From contig NZ_CP071057.1 in the NCBI RefSeq assembly GCF_017161425.1, positions 1 to 64,000 on the forward strand: a stretch of 64,000 nucleotides of DNA, read 5' to 3'. The notes under the pieces were generated by a model. The model saw nothing but the letters and a program-made list of their open reading frames with translations. It searched no databases and was not told the DNA's origin. A program made the translations under genes and the position numbers. Of the stretch, positions 29,072 to 37,807 are shown one piece after another. Each line of letters begins with the position of its first letter. Positions within the stretch are counted from its first letter, which is position 1. This stretch comes from Marinicauda algicola (GTDB lineage: Bacteria > Pseudomonadota > Alphaproteobacteria > Caulobacterales > Maricaulaceae).

Positions 29072-29085
29072 TTGTCGCACCGCAA
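29072..29085. promoter_or_regulatory. Dnr/FNR-type box upstream of the DUF1858 gene
   Basis: TTGTCGCACCGCAA fits TTG-N8-CAA. It lies between the regulator gene stop and the DUF1858 start, with its centre 61 bases from the ATG. Confidence 0.65.
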
Positions 29086-29097
29086 ATCGACGGCAAT

Positions 29098-29796
29098 TCA
29101 GGCCTGCTCGCTGATCTCCACCAGCCGGTGCGGGCGCTTGATGACGAGATGGCTGGAGCGCCGGCCCTCGATGATCCCTTCCTCGATCCAGGCCGACAGC
29201 GTGCGGCTGACCGTGTGCAGCGTCGTGCCGGTCATCTCGGCGAGATCCTGGCGCGAGAGCGGGAAGGGGATCTCCACGCCCGCCTGCGTCTTGCGGCCCG
29301 ACTGGCCGGCGATCTTCAGCACGGTGGCCGCTATGCGGCGCTCGACCTGCTGGGTGGCGACCTGCTGCAGGCGCTCCTGCAACTCCTCGATGCGGCCGCC
29401 CATCATGTTCATCGCCTTCATCGCGAGGGCGGGATGGGCCTGGATCAGCTCCATCATGCGCGCGTGCGACCAGAGAAGCGCGCGCGTCTCTTCCACCGCC
29501 GTGGGGGTGGCGGGATAGGGAATCCCCCGCATCACGGCGACCGAGCCGACGAGGTCTCCCGGCCCCATGAAGCGCAGCACGACATTCTTGCCGTCCGGCG
29601 TGGTCTGGTCGAGCCGCAGGCGGCCCGAGGCCACTATATAATGCGTCGTCGCGTCGTCGCCCTGGCGGAAGAGCGCCTCGCCCTTGTCGAGCTTCTTCTC
29701 GCTGGCGGCCTCGGCGCCGGCCTCCAGCGCTTCGCGGGGAAGCCCGCCGAACAGGGTGGAGCGCTCGAGCACGCTCACTCTTGCAGGAATGTCCAT
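29098..29796 (-). CDS. Crp/Fnr family regulator, Dnr/NnrR type
   Basis: A 232-residue Crp/Fnr-family activator. The N-terminal cyclic-nucleotide-binding-like domain runs to about residue 120 (GEALFRQGDDATTHYIVASG, LRFMGPGDLVGSVAVMRG). It is followed by the dimerisation helix and a C-terminal helix-turn-helix (FPLSRQDLAEMTGTTLHTVS). The Fnr iron-sulfur cysteines are absent, so NO sensing through haem, as in Dnr, is more likely than oxygen sensing. ATG 29796 is preferred to the TTG one codon earlier. Three matching boxes in this locus make it the probable activator of nirK, the DUF1858 gene and the NO reductase gene. Confidence 0.82.
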   Translation of the reverse strand: MDIPARVSVLERSTLFGGLPREALEAGAEAASEKKLDKGEALFRQGDDATTHYIVASGRLRLDQTTPDGKNVVLRFMGPGDLVGSVAVMRGIPYPATPTAVEETRALLWSHARMMELIQAHPALAMKAMNMMGGRIEELQERLQQVATQQVERRIAATVLKIAGQSGRKTQAGVEIPFPLSRQDLAEMTGTTLHTVSRTLSAWIEEGIIEGRRSSHLVIKRPHRLVEISEQA

Positions 29797-29883
29797 CAAG
29801 GCCTCTCGGGGCTGGCGGCGCGGCGGGGATACCTCCCCTAGCCCGAAATACCCTGCGGGCCAAACCCGGCGAATTCAGCCGAT

Positions 29884-29897
29884 TTGATCTCGCGCAA
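29884..29897. promoter_or_regulatory. Dnr/FNR-type box upstream of the NO reductase gene
   Basis: TTGATCTCGCGCAA fits TTG-N8-CAA and lies about 100 bases upstream of the NO reductase ATG, in the divergent gap shared with the regulator gene. Confidence 0.65.
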
Positions 29898-29990
29898 GTC
29901 GCCCCTGCCTGCCGCTGGCTATCACGCTCGCCGGAACCGCTCCCCGGGACGGGGTCGGCCGCAACTCTGCAGCGGAGGGAGAAGAAAACC

Positions 29991-32276
29991 ATGCAGGACC
30001 GCTCCATACGAAAGATGGGCGTGCTCCTGGCCGTGATATTGATTGCCTCGTTCAGCGTCCTTGGATGGCTGGGCCGCGATCTCTACCGCCAGGCACCGCC
30101 GATGCCCGAGGCCGTCGTCACGACGCAGGGCGACGTCGTTTTCACCAGAGACGACATCCAGACGGGCCGTCAGGTCTACCAGTCCATGGGCGGCCAGCAG
30201 GTCGGCTCGATCTGGGGCCATGGCGGCTATGTCGCGCCGGACTGGTCGGCCGACTGGCTGCACCGCGAGGCGCTCGCCACGCTGAATGTCATGGCGCAGG
30301 AGGAGTACGGGCGAAGCTGGTCCGAACTCGATGAAGGCGCACAGGCGCGCCTGCAGCAGCGCTTCCAGCACGAGATCCGGGAGAACACCTACGATCCGCA
30401 GACCGGCCACATCGTCATAAGCCCGCAGCGGGCCGAGGCGATCGCCGAGGTCAAGCCGCACTATGCCGACCTGTTCGGCAACGGCCATGCGCTCGAAGGC
30501 CTGCGCGAGGACTACGCCATCGCCAACAACGCCATTCCCGATCCGGAACGGCGCGAGGCGCTGACCGCCTTCTTCTTCTGGGCGAGCTGGGCGACGGTGA
30601 CCGAGCGTCCGAACGATACGGTCAGCTACACCAACAACTGGCCGCACGAACCCCTGGTCGGCAATGAGCCGTCCGCGCCGAACGTGATGTGGTCCATCGC
30701 CTCGGTGATCCTGCTGATCGCCGGTATCGCCGCCCTGACCTGGTGGCATGCCGGGCGCAAGGAGGAACCGGCCCCGACGCCGCCGGCCGAGGACCCGCTC
30801 GCGGCGCTCAAGCCGACGCCGTCGATGAAGGCGACGCGGAAATATTTCTGGGTCGTCGTCGCCCTGTTCCTTGCCCAGATCGGGCTCGGGGCGATCACGG
30901 CGCACTACGCGGTGGAGGGCCATGATTTCTACGGCATCCCGCTGTCCGAGATCCTGCCCTACGCCGTCACGCGGACCTGGCACACCCAGCTCGCCATCTT
31001 CTGGATCGCGACCGCCTGGCTCGCCACCGGTCTCTATCTCGCCCCTGCGCTCGGCGGGCGGGAGCCGAAATTCCAGAAGATCGGCGTGGACGTGCTGTTC
31101 GGCGCCCTGCTGGTCGTGGTCCTCGGCTCGATGGCCGGCGAGTGGCTCGGTGTTCAGCAGTATTTCGACCTCGACATGAATTTCTGGTTCGGTCACCAGG
31201 GCTGGGAGTATGTCGATCTCGGCCGCTTCTGGCAGATCCTGCTGTTTGCCGGACTCATGATCTGGCTCGTCCTGATGGGACGTGCGCTCTGGCCGGCCCT
31301 GAGAAAGCCGGGCGAGGGCCAGCCGCTGACGATCATCCTCTTCCTGTCGACGATCGCCATCGGCCTGTTCTACGGCGCGGGTCTGACCTGGGGCAAGCAC
31401 ACCCACCTGTCGATGATCGAGTACTGGCGCTGGTGGGTCGTCCACCTGTGGGTGGAAGGCTTCTTCGAGGTCTTCGCGACCGCGGCCATCGCGCTCCTGA
31501 CGGTCAAGCTGGGCCTTCTGCGCAGCCGCACCGCCAACCATGCAGTGCTGTTCGCCACGATCATCTTCCTGACCGGCGGGGTGCTCGGCACGCTGCACCA
31601 CCTCTACTTTGCCGGCACCACGACCCCGACCCTCGCGATCGGTGCCGTGTTCTCGGCCCTGGAAGTGGTGCCGCTCGCCCTGATCGGTCACGAGGCGCTG
31701 GAGAACTACCGCATGACGAAGGTGGCCAAGTGGGTGAAGGCCTACAAGTGGCCGATCCTGTTCTTCGTCGCGGTCGCGTTCTGGAACCTCGTCGGGGCGG
31801 GCCTGCTCGGCTTCATGATCAACCCGCCGATCTCGCTCTACTACGTGCAGGGCCTGAACCTCACGCCGACGCACGGCCACGCGGCGCTGTTCGGGGTGTA
31901 CGGCTTCCTCGGGATCGGGCTGATGCTGTTCTGCATGCGCGGCCTGTTCGCCAGGGAAGGCTGGTCGGACCGGATGCTCGCCTGGAGCTTCTGGCTCCTC
32001 AATGGCGGCCTGGCGATGATGGTGTTCATGAGCCTGCTCCCGGTCGGGATCATCCAGGCCCACGCCTCGATCACCGAAGGCTTCTGGTTCGCCCGTTCGC
32101 CCGAGGTGGTGCAGTCGCAGCTGGTCCACTTCTTCGTGTGGATGCGGGTGCCGGGCGATATCGTCTTCTCGGTCGGGGCCGGCGTGCTCGCCGTCTTCGT
32201 CGCGAAGCTCGCCTGGACCGGGTTCCGCGGCCAGAAGAAGACCAAGCCGATACCGGTCGCAGCCCCGGCCGAGTAG
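29991..32276 (+). CDS. norZ: quinol-dependent nitric oxide reductase (qNor)
   Basis: A 761-residue single-subunit NO reductase reducing 2 NO to N2O with quinol. The N-terminus holds a membrane helix and a cytochrome-c-like fold without haem-binding CxxCH (TGRQVYQSMGGQQVGSIWGH). The catalytic NorB-like part follows with at least 12 helices, including HTQLAIFWIATAWLATGLYL, the metal-site region WVVHLWVEGFFEVFATA, LGTLHHLYFAGTTTP and LTPTHGHAALFGVYGFLGIG. The length is typical of qNor. ATG 29991 follows GGAGGGAG. It removes NO made by NirK and may use quinol directly, so no NorC is needed. A Dnr-type box is upstream and a strong hairpin is downstream. Confidence 0.95.
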   Translation: MQDRSIRKMGVLLAVILIASFSVLGWLGRDLYRQAPPMPEAVVTTQGDVVFTRDDIQTGRQVYQSMGGQQVGSIWGHGGYVAPDWSADWLHREALATLNVMAQEEYGRSWSELDEGAQARLQQRFQHEIRENTYDPQTGHIVISPQRAEAIAEVKPHYADLFGNGHALEGLREDYAIANNAIPDPERREALTAFFFWASWATVTERPNDTVSYTNNWPHEPLVGNEPSAPNVMWSIASVILLIAGIAALTWWHAGRKEEPAPTPPAEDPLAALKPTPSMKATRKYFWVVVALFLAQIGLGAITAHYAVEGHDFYGIPLSEILPYAVTRTWHTQLAIFWIATAWLATGLYLAPALGGREPKFQKIGVDVLFGALLVVVLGSMAGEWLGVQQYFDLDMNFWFGHQGWEYVDLGRFWQILLFAGLMIWLVLMGRALWPALRKPGEGQPLTIILFLSTIAIGLFYGAGLTWGKHTHLSMIEYWRWWVVHLWVEGFFEVFATAAIALLTVKLGLLRSRTANHAVLFATIIFLTGGVLGTLHHLYFAGTTTPTLAIGAVFSALEVVPLALIGHEALENYRMTKVAKWVKAYKWPILFFVAVAFWNLVGAGLLGFMINPPISLYYVQGLNLTPTHGHAALFGVYGFLGIGLMLFCMRGLFAREGWSDRMLAWSFWLLNGGLAMMVFMSLLPVGIIQAHASITEGFWFARSPEVVQSQLVHFFVWMRVPGDIVFSVGAGVLAVFVAKLAWTGFRGQKKTKPIPVAAPAE

Positions 32277-32283
32277 TCCGACG

Positions 32284-32324
32284 CCCGGCGGGCGGGTCTT
32301 GCCCCCGTCCGCCCGCCCGCCGGG
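32284..32324 (+). terminator. long GC hairpin after the NO reductase gene
   Basis: CCCGGCGGGCGGG and CCCGCCCGCCGGG form a perfect 13-base stem with a 15-base loop, eight bases after the NO reductase stop. The T-tract is weak. Confidence 0.6.
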
Positions 32325-32395
32325 TTCACCCGGGACGGCTCCGGAGTTCGCTCCGGGGCCGGACCGGCCTCAAGCGACAGGGCAGGGAGATCGAC

Positions 32396-32758
32396 ATGAA
32401 CACGTCCCAGACCTTTTTCGCCTGCATCGGGATCCTGCTCCTGCCCGTGGCCATTGCCGGGATCGCGCTGCCCTTGCTGCCGGGTACGCCGGTGCTGATC
32501 CTCGCGGCCTTCTGCATGGCCAGAGCGTCACCCGATCTCGAGGCCTGGCTCCTCGAGCACCCGCGTTTCGGCCCGCCGATCCGGGCCTGGCGCGCCCGCG
32601 GCGCGATCGCCTGGGGTGCCAAGATGGCCGCGACCGGGGCGATGGGGATCTCGTTCGTCTGGATGCTCGCATCCGGCGCGCCGCTGGCGGGTAAGCTTGT
32701 CGCCGCAGGGGCCATGCTCGCCGCCGCCGGCTTCATCTGGTCGCGCCCCGATGCCTAA
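32396..32758 (+). CDS. YbaN/DUF454-like membrane protein
   Basis: A 120-residue protein with three or four membrane helices: FFACIGILLLPVAIAGIALP, LLPGTPVLILAAFCMARASP and a C-terminal pair. The LPLLPGTPVLILAAFCMARA signature and LEHPRFGPPIRAW define the DUF454 (YbaN) family. The function is unknown. In denitrifying and haem-related loci it often neighbours NO detoxification genes, as here between the NO reductase and NsrR genes. Its stop overlaps the convergent NsrR stop by four bases. Confidence 0.82.
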   Translation: MNTSQTFFACIGILLLPVAIAGIALPLLPGTPVLILAAFCMARASPDLEAWLLEHPRFGPPIRAWRARGAIAWGAKMAATGAMGISFVWMLASGAPLAGKLVAAGAMLAAAGFIWSRPDA

Positions 32759-33189
32759 TCGGCAAAGGCCAGGAGTTCGGCCAGCGCGTCGCTGCGCCGC
32801 GATATGTCGGCCAGCGTGACGGTGTCGAGTTCGGCGAGATAGGCCTGCACCGCCCGGTTCAGCACGCCTTTCAGGCCGCAGGCCGGCGTGATCACGCAGG
32901 CGTTCTCCGGCTTGAAGCATTCGGCCTGGGCGAAGCTGTCTTCCATCTTGCGCACGACATCGCCGACGACGATCTCGCTGGCCGGCCTTGCGAGCTTCAG
33001 CCCGCCGCCACGCCCGCGCACCGTCTTCAGGAAGCCCTTCTCGCCGAGCCCGCGCACCACCTTCATCAGGTGGTTCTTCGAGATGGCGTAGGCCGAGGAG
33101 ATTTCCTCGATCCGGCACAGCCCGTCCGGCGCGACGGCGGCGTAGATCAGGACGCGCAGGGCGTAATCGGTGTGAGCGGTCAGGCGCAT
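32755..33189 (-). CDS. nsrR: NO-sensing Rrf2-family repressor NsrR
   Basis: A 144-residue Rrf2-family regulator. The N-terminal winged helix reads MRLTAHTDYALRVLIYAAVA, then ISKNHLMKVVRGLGEKGF and a glycine-rich wing (VRGRGGGLKLARP). Three cysteines for a NO-sensitive iron-sulfur cluster are present in CFKPENACVITPAC. The gene is divergent from nrdD with a strong NsrR-like dyad in the shared gap, so it may repress nrdD and itself until NO damages its cluster. Confidence 0.9.
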   Translation of the reverse strand: MRLTAHTDYALRVLIYAAVAPDGLCRIEEISSAYAISKNHLMKVVRGLGEKGFLKTVRGRGGGLKLARPASEIVVGDVVRKMEDSFAQAECFKPENACVITPACGLKGVLNRAVQAYLAELDTVTLADISRRSDALAELLAFAD

Positions 33190-33273
33190 CTCTCTCTCCG
33201 GCCGGGCGTTTCGGGACCATCGCTTAGCCCGCCCGGTGGCGGATTGCCACAGGAGCGGGGATTTCCGCTTCTC

Positions 33274-33298
33274 AAAGAGGCATATTTAGTGCATCTTT
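33274..33298. promoter_or_regulatory. NsrR-like operator between nsrR and nrdD
   Basis: A 25-base dyad has flanks AAAGA and TCTTT and half-sites GGCAT and TGCAT with starts 11 bases apart, close to the NsrR consensus of paired ATGCAT-like half-sites. It is centred in the 149-base divergent gap. Confidence 0.75.
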
Positions 33299-33338
33299 TT
33301 CTCGTCGCCACAATCTGTTGATTCGAGGAGAAGCTCTG

Positions 33339-35201
33339 ATGCTCGATCTGCCACCGGTTTCCGAAGTCCGGACCCGCCCTGCAACATCCGTGAGGAAGAC
33401 ATCCGTCGACGTCGCCCATGCGGTCGAGGAATATGTCGGCCGCGCCGACTGGCGCATCAAGGCGAACGCCAACCAGGGCTATTCGCTGGGCGGCCTGATC
33501 CTCAACGTCGCGGGCAAGGTGATCGCCAACTACTGGCTCGACGAGGTCTACCCGGCCGCGATCGGACGCGCGCACCGCGAGGCCGACATCCACATCCACG
33601 ATCTCGACATGCTCTCGGGCTATTGCGCGGGCTGGTCGCTGCGGACGCTGCTCAACGAGGGGCTCAACGGCGTGCCGGAAAAGGCCGAGGCCGGTCCCCC
33701 GAAGCACTTCACCGTCGCCCTCGGCCAGGCCGTGAACTTCCTCGGCGCGCTGCAGAACGAGTGGGCCGGCGCCCAGGCCTTCTCCAGCTTCGACACCTAC
33801 ATGGCGCCCTTCGTGCGCGCCGATGCGCTCGGCTACGAGGAGGTTCGCCAGGGCATTCAGGAATTCGTCCACTCCCTCAACGTGCCCTCGCGCTGGGGCA
33901 CGCAGACCCCCTTCACCAACCTGACCTTCGACTGGGTCTGCCCGGACGACCTGAAGGACCAGGTTCCCCTGATCGGCGGGGTGGAGGCCGATTTCACCTA
34001 TGGCGAGCTGCAGGCGGAGATGGATCTCATCAATCGTGCCTTCATCGACGTGATGACGAGCGGGGATTCCAAGGGGCGCGTCTTCACCTTCCCGATCCCG
34101 ACCTACAACATCACCACCGACTTCCCCTGGGAGAGCGAGAACGCGAAGGCGCTGTTCGAGATGACGGCCAAGTACGGCCTGCCCTACTTCCAGAACTTCA
34201 TCAATTCCGACATGACGCCGGGCCAGGTGCGCTCGATGTGCTGCCGTCTGCAGCTGGATCTGCGCGAGCTTCTCAAGCGGGGCAACGGCCTGTTCGGCTC
34301 GGCCGAGCAGACCGGCTCGATCGGGGTGGTCACGGTCAATTGCGCCCGGCTGGGCTATCGCTTCGCCGGCGACTGGGACGGGCTGATCGCCGAGCTCGAC
34401 CGGCTCCTGGAACTCGGCCGCGACAGCCTGGAGATCAAGCGCGCCTATATCCAGCAGCTCATGGACCAGGGGCTCTTCCCCTACACGAAGCGCTATCTCG
34501 GAACGCTGCGCAATCATTTCTCCACGCTCGGGGTCAACGGGCTCAACGAGATGGTGCGCAACTTCACCCATGACGAAGACGACATCACGACGCCCGAAGG
34601 CGAGCGGCTCACCCTGGCCCTGCTCGACCATGTGCGCGGGCGCATGCTCGAATTCCAGGACGGGACCGGGCACATGTACAATCTGGAAGCCACGCCCGCG
34701 GAAGGCACGACCTACCGCTTCGCCAAGGAGGATCTGAAGCGCTTCCCCGGCATCCTGCAGGCCGGCTTCGAGGGGGCGCCCTACTACACCAACTCCTCCC
34801 AGCTTCCCGTCGGCCATACCGACGATCCGTTCGAGGCGCTGACCCGGCAGGATCCGATGCAGACCCGCTATACCGGCGGCACCGTGCTGCATCTCTACAT
34901 GAGCGAGAAGCTGAGTTCGGCGCAGGCCTGCCGCACGCTCGTCCAGCGCGCCCTGTCGGGCTTTCGCCTGCCCTACATCACGATCACGCCGACCTTCTCG
35001 ATCTGCCCCACGCACGGCTATCTCGCCGGCGAGCATCACCAATGCCCGAAATGCGAGGCGGACGGAAAGGAGCAGGCCTGCGAGGTCTGGACACGCGTGA
35101 TGGGCTATCACCGGCCCGTCTCGGCGTTCAATCCGGGCAAGAAGAGCGAGCACGAGGAACGCACCCATTTCGAGGAAAGCCGTGCCCGTCTCACCGCATG
35201 A
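33339..35201 (+). CDS. nrdD: anaerobic ribonucleoside-triphosphate reductase
   Basis: A 620-residue class III ribonucleotide reductase that makes dNTPs without oxygen using a glycyl radical. It shows HIHDLDMLSGYCAGWSLRTL, PSRWGTQTPFTNLTFDW, the active-site cysteines in SMCCRLQLDLREL, and GVVTVNCARLGYRF. The C-terminal zinc site has CPTHG, CPKC and a further Cys near residues 555-580. The glycyl-radical loop follows as RVMGYHRPVSAFN near 585-590. ATG 33339 follows GAGGAG. It lacks the long N-terminal ATP-cone of the E. coli enzyme. It overlaps nrdG, and the NsrR-like site links it to NO control. Confidence 0.95.
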   Translation: MLDLPPVSEVRTRPATSVRKTSVDVAHAVEEYVGRADWRIKANANQGYSLGGLILNVAGKVIANYWLDEVYPAAIGRAHREADIHIHDLDMLSGYCAGWSLRTLLNEGLNGVPEKAEAGPPKHFTVALGQAVNFLGALQNEWAGAQAFSSFDTYMAPFVRADALGYEEVRQGIQEFVHSLNVPSRWGTQTPFTNLTFDWVCPDDLKDQVPLIGGVEADFTYGELQAEMDLINRAFIDVMTSGDSKGRVFTFPIPTYNITTDFPWESENAKALFEMTAKYGLPYFQNFINSDMTPGQVRSMCCRLQLDLRELLKRGNGLFGSAEQTGSIGVVTVNCARLGYRFAGDWDGLIAELDRLLELGRDSLEIKRAYIQQLMDQGLFPYTKRYLGTLRNHFSTLGVNGLNEMVRNFTHDEDDITTPEGERLTLALLDHVRGRMLEFQDGTGHMYNLEATPAEGTTYRFAKEDLKRFPGILQAGFEGAPYYTNSSQLPVGHTDDPFEALTRQDPMQTRYTGGTVLHLYMSEKLSSAQACRTLVQRALSGFRLPYITITPTFSICPTHGYLAGEHHQCPKCEADGKEQACEVWTRVMGYHRPVSAFNPGKKSEHEERTHFEESRARLTA

Positions 35202-35901
35202 GCTCCTCGCGGAAGATCTGAGGGTGGGCGGGCTCGAGCCCTTCTCCACCCTCGACTTCCCCGGCCGGCTGGCGGCCGTGGTCTTCTGCCAGGGCTGCCC
35301 GCTGCGCTGCGGCTATTGCCACAATCCGGAGCTCATTCCGCCGCAGGCCGAGGGGCTCGTGACGTTTGGCGACGTCCTCTCGGTGCTGGACAGCCGCAAG
35401 GGCTTCCTCGACGCGGTCGTCTTCTCCGGCGGCGAGCCGCTTGCCCAGGCCGCGCTCCTGCCGGCAATCGAGGCCGTGAAGGCGCGCGGCTTCGCGGTGG
35501 CGCTCCACACTGCAGGCACTTCGCCGAAGCTTCTGGAGAAGGTCCTGCCCCATCTCGACTGGGTCGGCTTCGACGTGAAGGCGCCCTTCGAGGGCTATGA
35601 AGGCGTCACCGGCGTGGCGAAGGCGGGCGGCAAGGCGCGCGCCTGTCTCGAGCTGCTTTCGCGTTCCGGCATCGCCTTCGAGGTGCGCACCACCGTATGG
35701 CCCGAGCGTCTCGGCGCGGCTGACATTCGCGCGATCGCGTTTGCCCTGGAGCAAAACGGGGTATCCCGCTTCGTGCTCCAAGAGACTCGAACGCCGGACC
35801 GCAAGCCCTGGCCCGGCCCTGGTGCGCTCGACGATGCGGCCCTCATGGCCGAACTCGCCGGGCGGTTCGAAGATTTCGAGGTGCGCCGTGCTCAATCCTG
35901 A
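35182..35901 (+). CDS. nrdG: anaerobic ribonucleotide reductase activase (radical SAM)
   Basis: A 239-residue radical-SAM activating enzyme that installs the glycyl radical in NrdD. The CxxxCxxC cluster motif is in QGCPLRCGYCHNPELI near residues 35-45. SAM-binding segments include VVFSGGEPLAQAALLPAIEA. The GTG start at 35182 overlaps the last seven codons of nrdD. It is longer than E. coli NrdG and resembles the alphaproteobacterial anaerobic activase form. Confidence 0.92.
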   Translation: MPVSPHELLAEDLRVGGLEPFSTLDFPGRLAAVVFCQGCPLRCGYCHNPELIPPQAEGLVTFGDVLSVLDSRKGFLDAVVFSGGEPLAQAALLPAIEAVKARGFAVALHTAGTSPKLLEKVLPHLDWVGFDVKAPFEGYEGVTGVAKAGGKARACLELLSRSGIAFEVRTTVWPERLGAADIRAIAFALEQNGVSRFVLQETRTPDRKPWPGPGALDDAALMAELAGRFEDFEVRRAQS

Positions 35902-35923
35902 CAAGTCCGCCCTGAGGCGGGCC

Positions 35924-37120
35924 ATGCCCAAAGATCCGATCGCCGCCCGCCGCGAATATGCCGGCCCGGCCCTGTTCAGCTACGGCTTCCGCCCCTTCTT
36001 CCTGTTCGGGGCGCTGTGGGCTGCCGTGTCGCCGCTGCTGTGGATGCACGCCTATGCCGGGGGCGATGCCATGGTCGGCGCCGCCCCGGCGCTCGCCTGG
36101 CATGTCCACGAAATGCTGTTCGGCTTCATCGCCGCCGTCGTCGCCGGCTTCCTCCTGACCGCGGTGCCGAACTGGACCGGCCGGCTGCCCGTCATGGGCT
36201 GGCCGCTCGCAGGCCTGTTCGTCCTCTGGGCGACAGGGCGGGCGGCGATGGTGTTCTATGACGAGCTCGGCCTGGCCGCGGCGGCGATCGACAGCGCCTT
36301 TCTCCTCGTTCTCGTCGGCCTGCTGGGCCGGGAGGTCGTGACGGGAGGCAATGCCAAGAACATCCCGGTCGTCGTCTTCGCCAGCCTGTTCGCGCTCGCC
36401 AATGTCGGCTTTCACGCAGCACTCGCGCTCGGACTCGACTGGCGTCCGGCGCAAGGCGTCGCGATCGCCGTTATCGCCATGCTCATCGCCCTGATCGGCG
36501 GGCGCATCGTGCCGAGCTTCACCCGCAACTGGATGGTCCAGCAGGGCAAGGACCACCTGCCCGCGCCGATGGGCCTGTATGACCGCGCGAGCCTCCTGGC
36601 TCTGGGCCTTGCCCTGATCGTCTGGATCTCGCTGCCCTTCGACTGGTTCACCGGCGCGCTGCTGCTCATCGCAGGCGCCATGCATGCGGTCCGGGTCCTT
36701 CGCTGGAAGGGCTGGAGGACCGGCGCCGAGGCGCTCGTCTGCATCCTGCACGTCGGCTACGCCTGGCTGCCGCTGGCGCTCGTCCTGATGGGCGTGGCCA
36801 TGATCGCCCCCGGCCTGGTCCCCGCGAGCGCGGCGCTTCACGCGCTGACGGCGGGTGCGATGGGCACGATGACGCTCGCGGTCATGACCCGCGCCAGCCT
36901 CGGCCATACCGGGCGCGAGCGCAAAGCCGACCTGTGGACCGGCGCGATCTACGCCCTCGTCGTCCTCGGTGCCCTGATCCGCGTTGCCGCGCCCATAGGT
37001 CTGGGCCAGGCGCAGTTCGCCGCGCTCGGTGTCTCTGCCGCGCTCTGGAGCGGGGCGTTCGCCCTCTTCGTCGTCCGCTACGGGCCGATCCTCGCGGCCC
37101 CGCGACGGGGAGGCGCCTGA
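35924..37120 (+). CDS. nnrS: NnrS family membrane protein
   Basis: A 398-residue protein with about 12 membrane helices of the NnrS family, a haem- and copper-containing membrane protein linked to NO tolerance. Signature segments are FSYGFRPFFLFGALWAA, WHVHEMLFGFIAAVVAGFLL, TAVPNWTGRLPV, GGRIVPSFTRNWMV and HALTAGAMGTMTLAVMTRASLGHTG, the last with a conserved His. ATG 35924 is chosen; GTG 35888 would overlap nrdG. It is the third gene of the nrdD-nrdG-nnrS run, probably under NsrR control. Confidence 0.92.
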   Translation: MPKDPIAARREYAGPALFSYGFRPFFLFGALWAAVSPLLWMHAYAGGDAMVGAAPALAWHVHEMLFGFIAAVVAGFLLTAVPNWTGRLPVMGWPLAGLFVLWATGRAAMVFYDELGLAAAAIDSAFLLVLVGLLGREVVTGGNAKNIPVVVFASLFALANVGFHAALALGLDWRPAQGVAIAVIAMLIALIGGRIVPSFTRNWMVQQGKDHLPAPMGLYDRASLLALGLALIVWISLPFDWFTGALLLIAGAMHAVRVLRWKGWRTGAEALVCILHVGYAWLPLALVLMGVAMIAPGLVPASAALHALTAGAMGTMTLAVMTRASLGHTGRERKADLWTGAIYALVVLGALIRVAAPIGLGQAQFAALGVSAALWSGAFALFVVRYGPILAAPRRGGA

Positions 37121-37164
37121 GCCGTCAGGCCGCGTGCGCCCGGACGCGGTTGTGCACGCCCATG

Positions 37165-37189
37165 AAACATGCAATAAAAATGCATCTAA
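37165..37189. promoter_or_regulatory. NsrR-like operator upstream of the small membrane-protein gene
   Basis: Half-sites TGCAA and TGCAT with starts 11 bases apart are flanked by AAACA and TCTAAA. The spacing and A/T flanks match the nsrR-nrdD site. It lies 60-80 bases upstream of the ATG at 37246. Confidence 0.6.
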
Positions 37190-37245
37190 AAATCTGGCGT
37201 TCTCTCGCCGCCGGATCAGGCCATCTCGCGAAGGAAACACCCGAC

Positions 37246-37530
37246 ATGACCGGCAAGTCTCTGGGAATGGCGCTCGTCACGCTTGCGGGCGTGGCGATCA
37301 GCGTCGTGTTTCTCGTGTTCGCCGGGAAGCTGCTGCCTGCCGTCGAGATGGGCGTGCACGGCTGGGCCGCCCTCGTCCTGGGCACCGCTCTGAGCTTCCT
37401 CGTGGGCGGGGGGCTCTCCGCGATCCTCGTGATCGGCCGGCGCCGGGGCTATGACGAGGCCGCTCACGACCTCTACAGGGCCCGCTTCGAGACCGATCCG
37501 GACACCGACCGGGACCACCCGCGCGGATAG
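37246..37530 (+). CDS. small membrane protein of the NO-response cluster
   Basis: A 94-residue protein with two membrane helices (LGMALVTLAGVAISVVFLVF and AALVLGTALSFLVGGGLSAI) and a charged tail (RRRGYDEAAHDLYRARFETD). I do not recognise a named family, but similar two-helix proteins accompany nnrS in other Alphaproteobacteria. The NsrR-like site upstream and GAAGGAAAC ribosome site support expression as its own unit in the NO response. Confidence 0.7.
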   Translation: MTGKSLGMALVTLAGVAISVVFLVFAGKLLPAVEMGVHGWAALVLGTALSFLVGGGLSAILVIGRRRGYDEAAHDLYRARFETDPDTDRDHPRG

Positions 37531-37807
37531 GCGCAGTCCCGTCCGCAGGGGTGAATGGTGTGTGGTCGAGGCATGCGCTAACGGGTCTCGGCAATACTGC
37601 GAAAGCACTCACGCAGCCTACGCTGGCGCCATGACACGGGGGATTTTCTACATCCCGGTGGCCCAGAAACGGGGTCAAGCTCAAGCCCCGACCCGACGGA
37701 ACCATTTCCCTTTCTCAGAAGGACTTTTTTGATCGGGTTCAGGCATGGATTATCTGGCAGCGCGCCGGGTTCGTGATAGGCTTCGCCACGCAGCTCGGGA
37801 GGGTCGG

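Noticed and set aside
29922-32129. 735-codon open frame opposite the NO reductase gene
   Set aside because: Shadow of a well-conserved gene; composition and lack of motifs show it is not coding.
33180-35249. 689-codon open frame opposite nrdD
   Set aside because: Antisense shadow of nrdD with no recognisable domain or ribosome site.
37531-37807. Palindrome-like GGGGTCAAGCTCAAGCCCC near 37673 as an operator
   Set aside because: The symmetry is imperfect, it is single-copy and not placed near a clear promoter; it could be chance.
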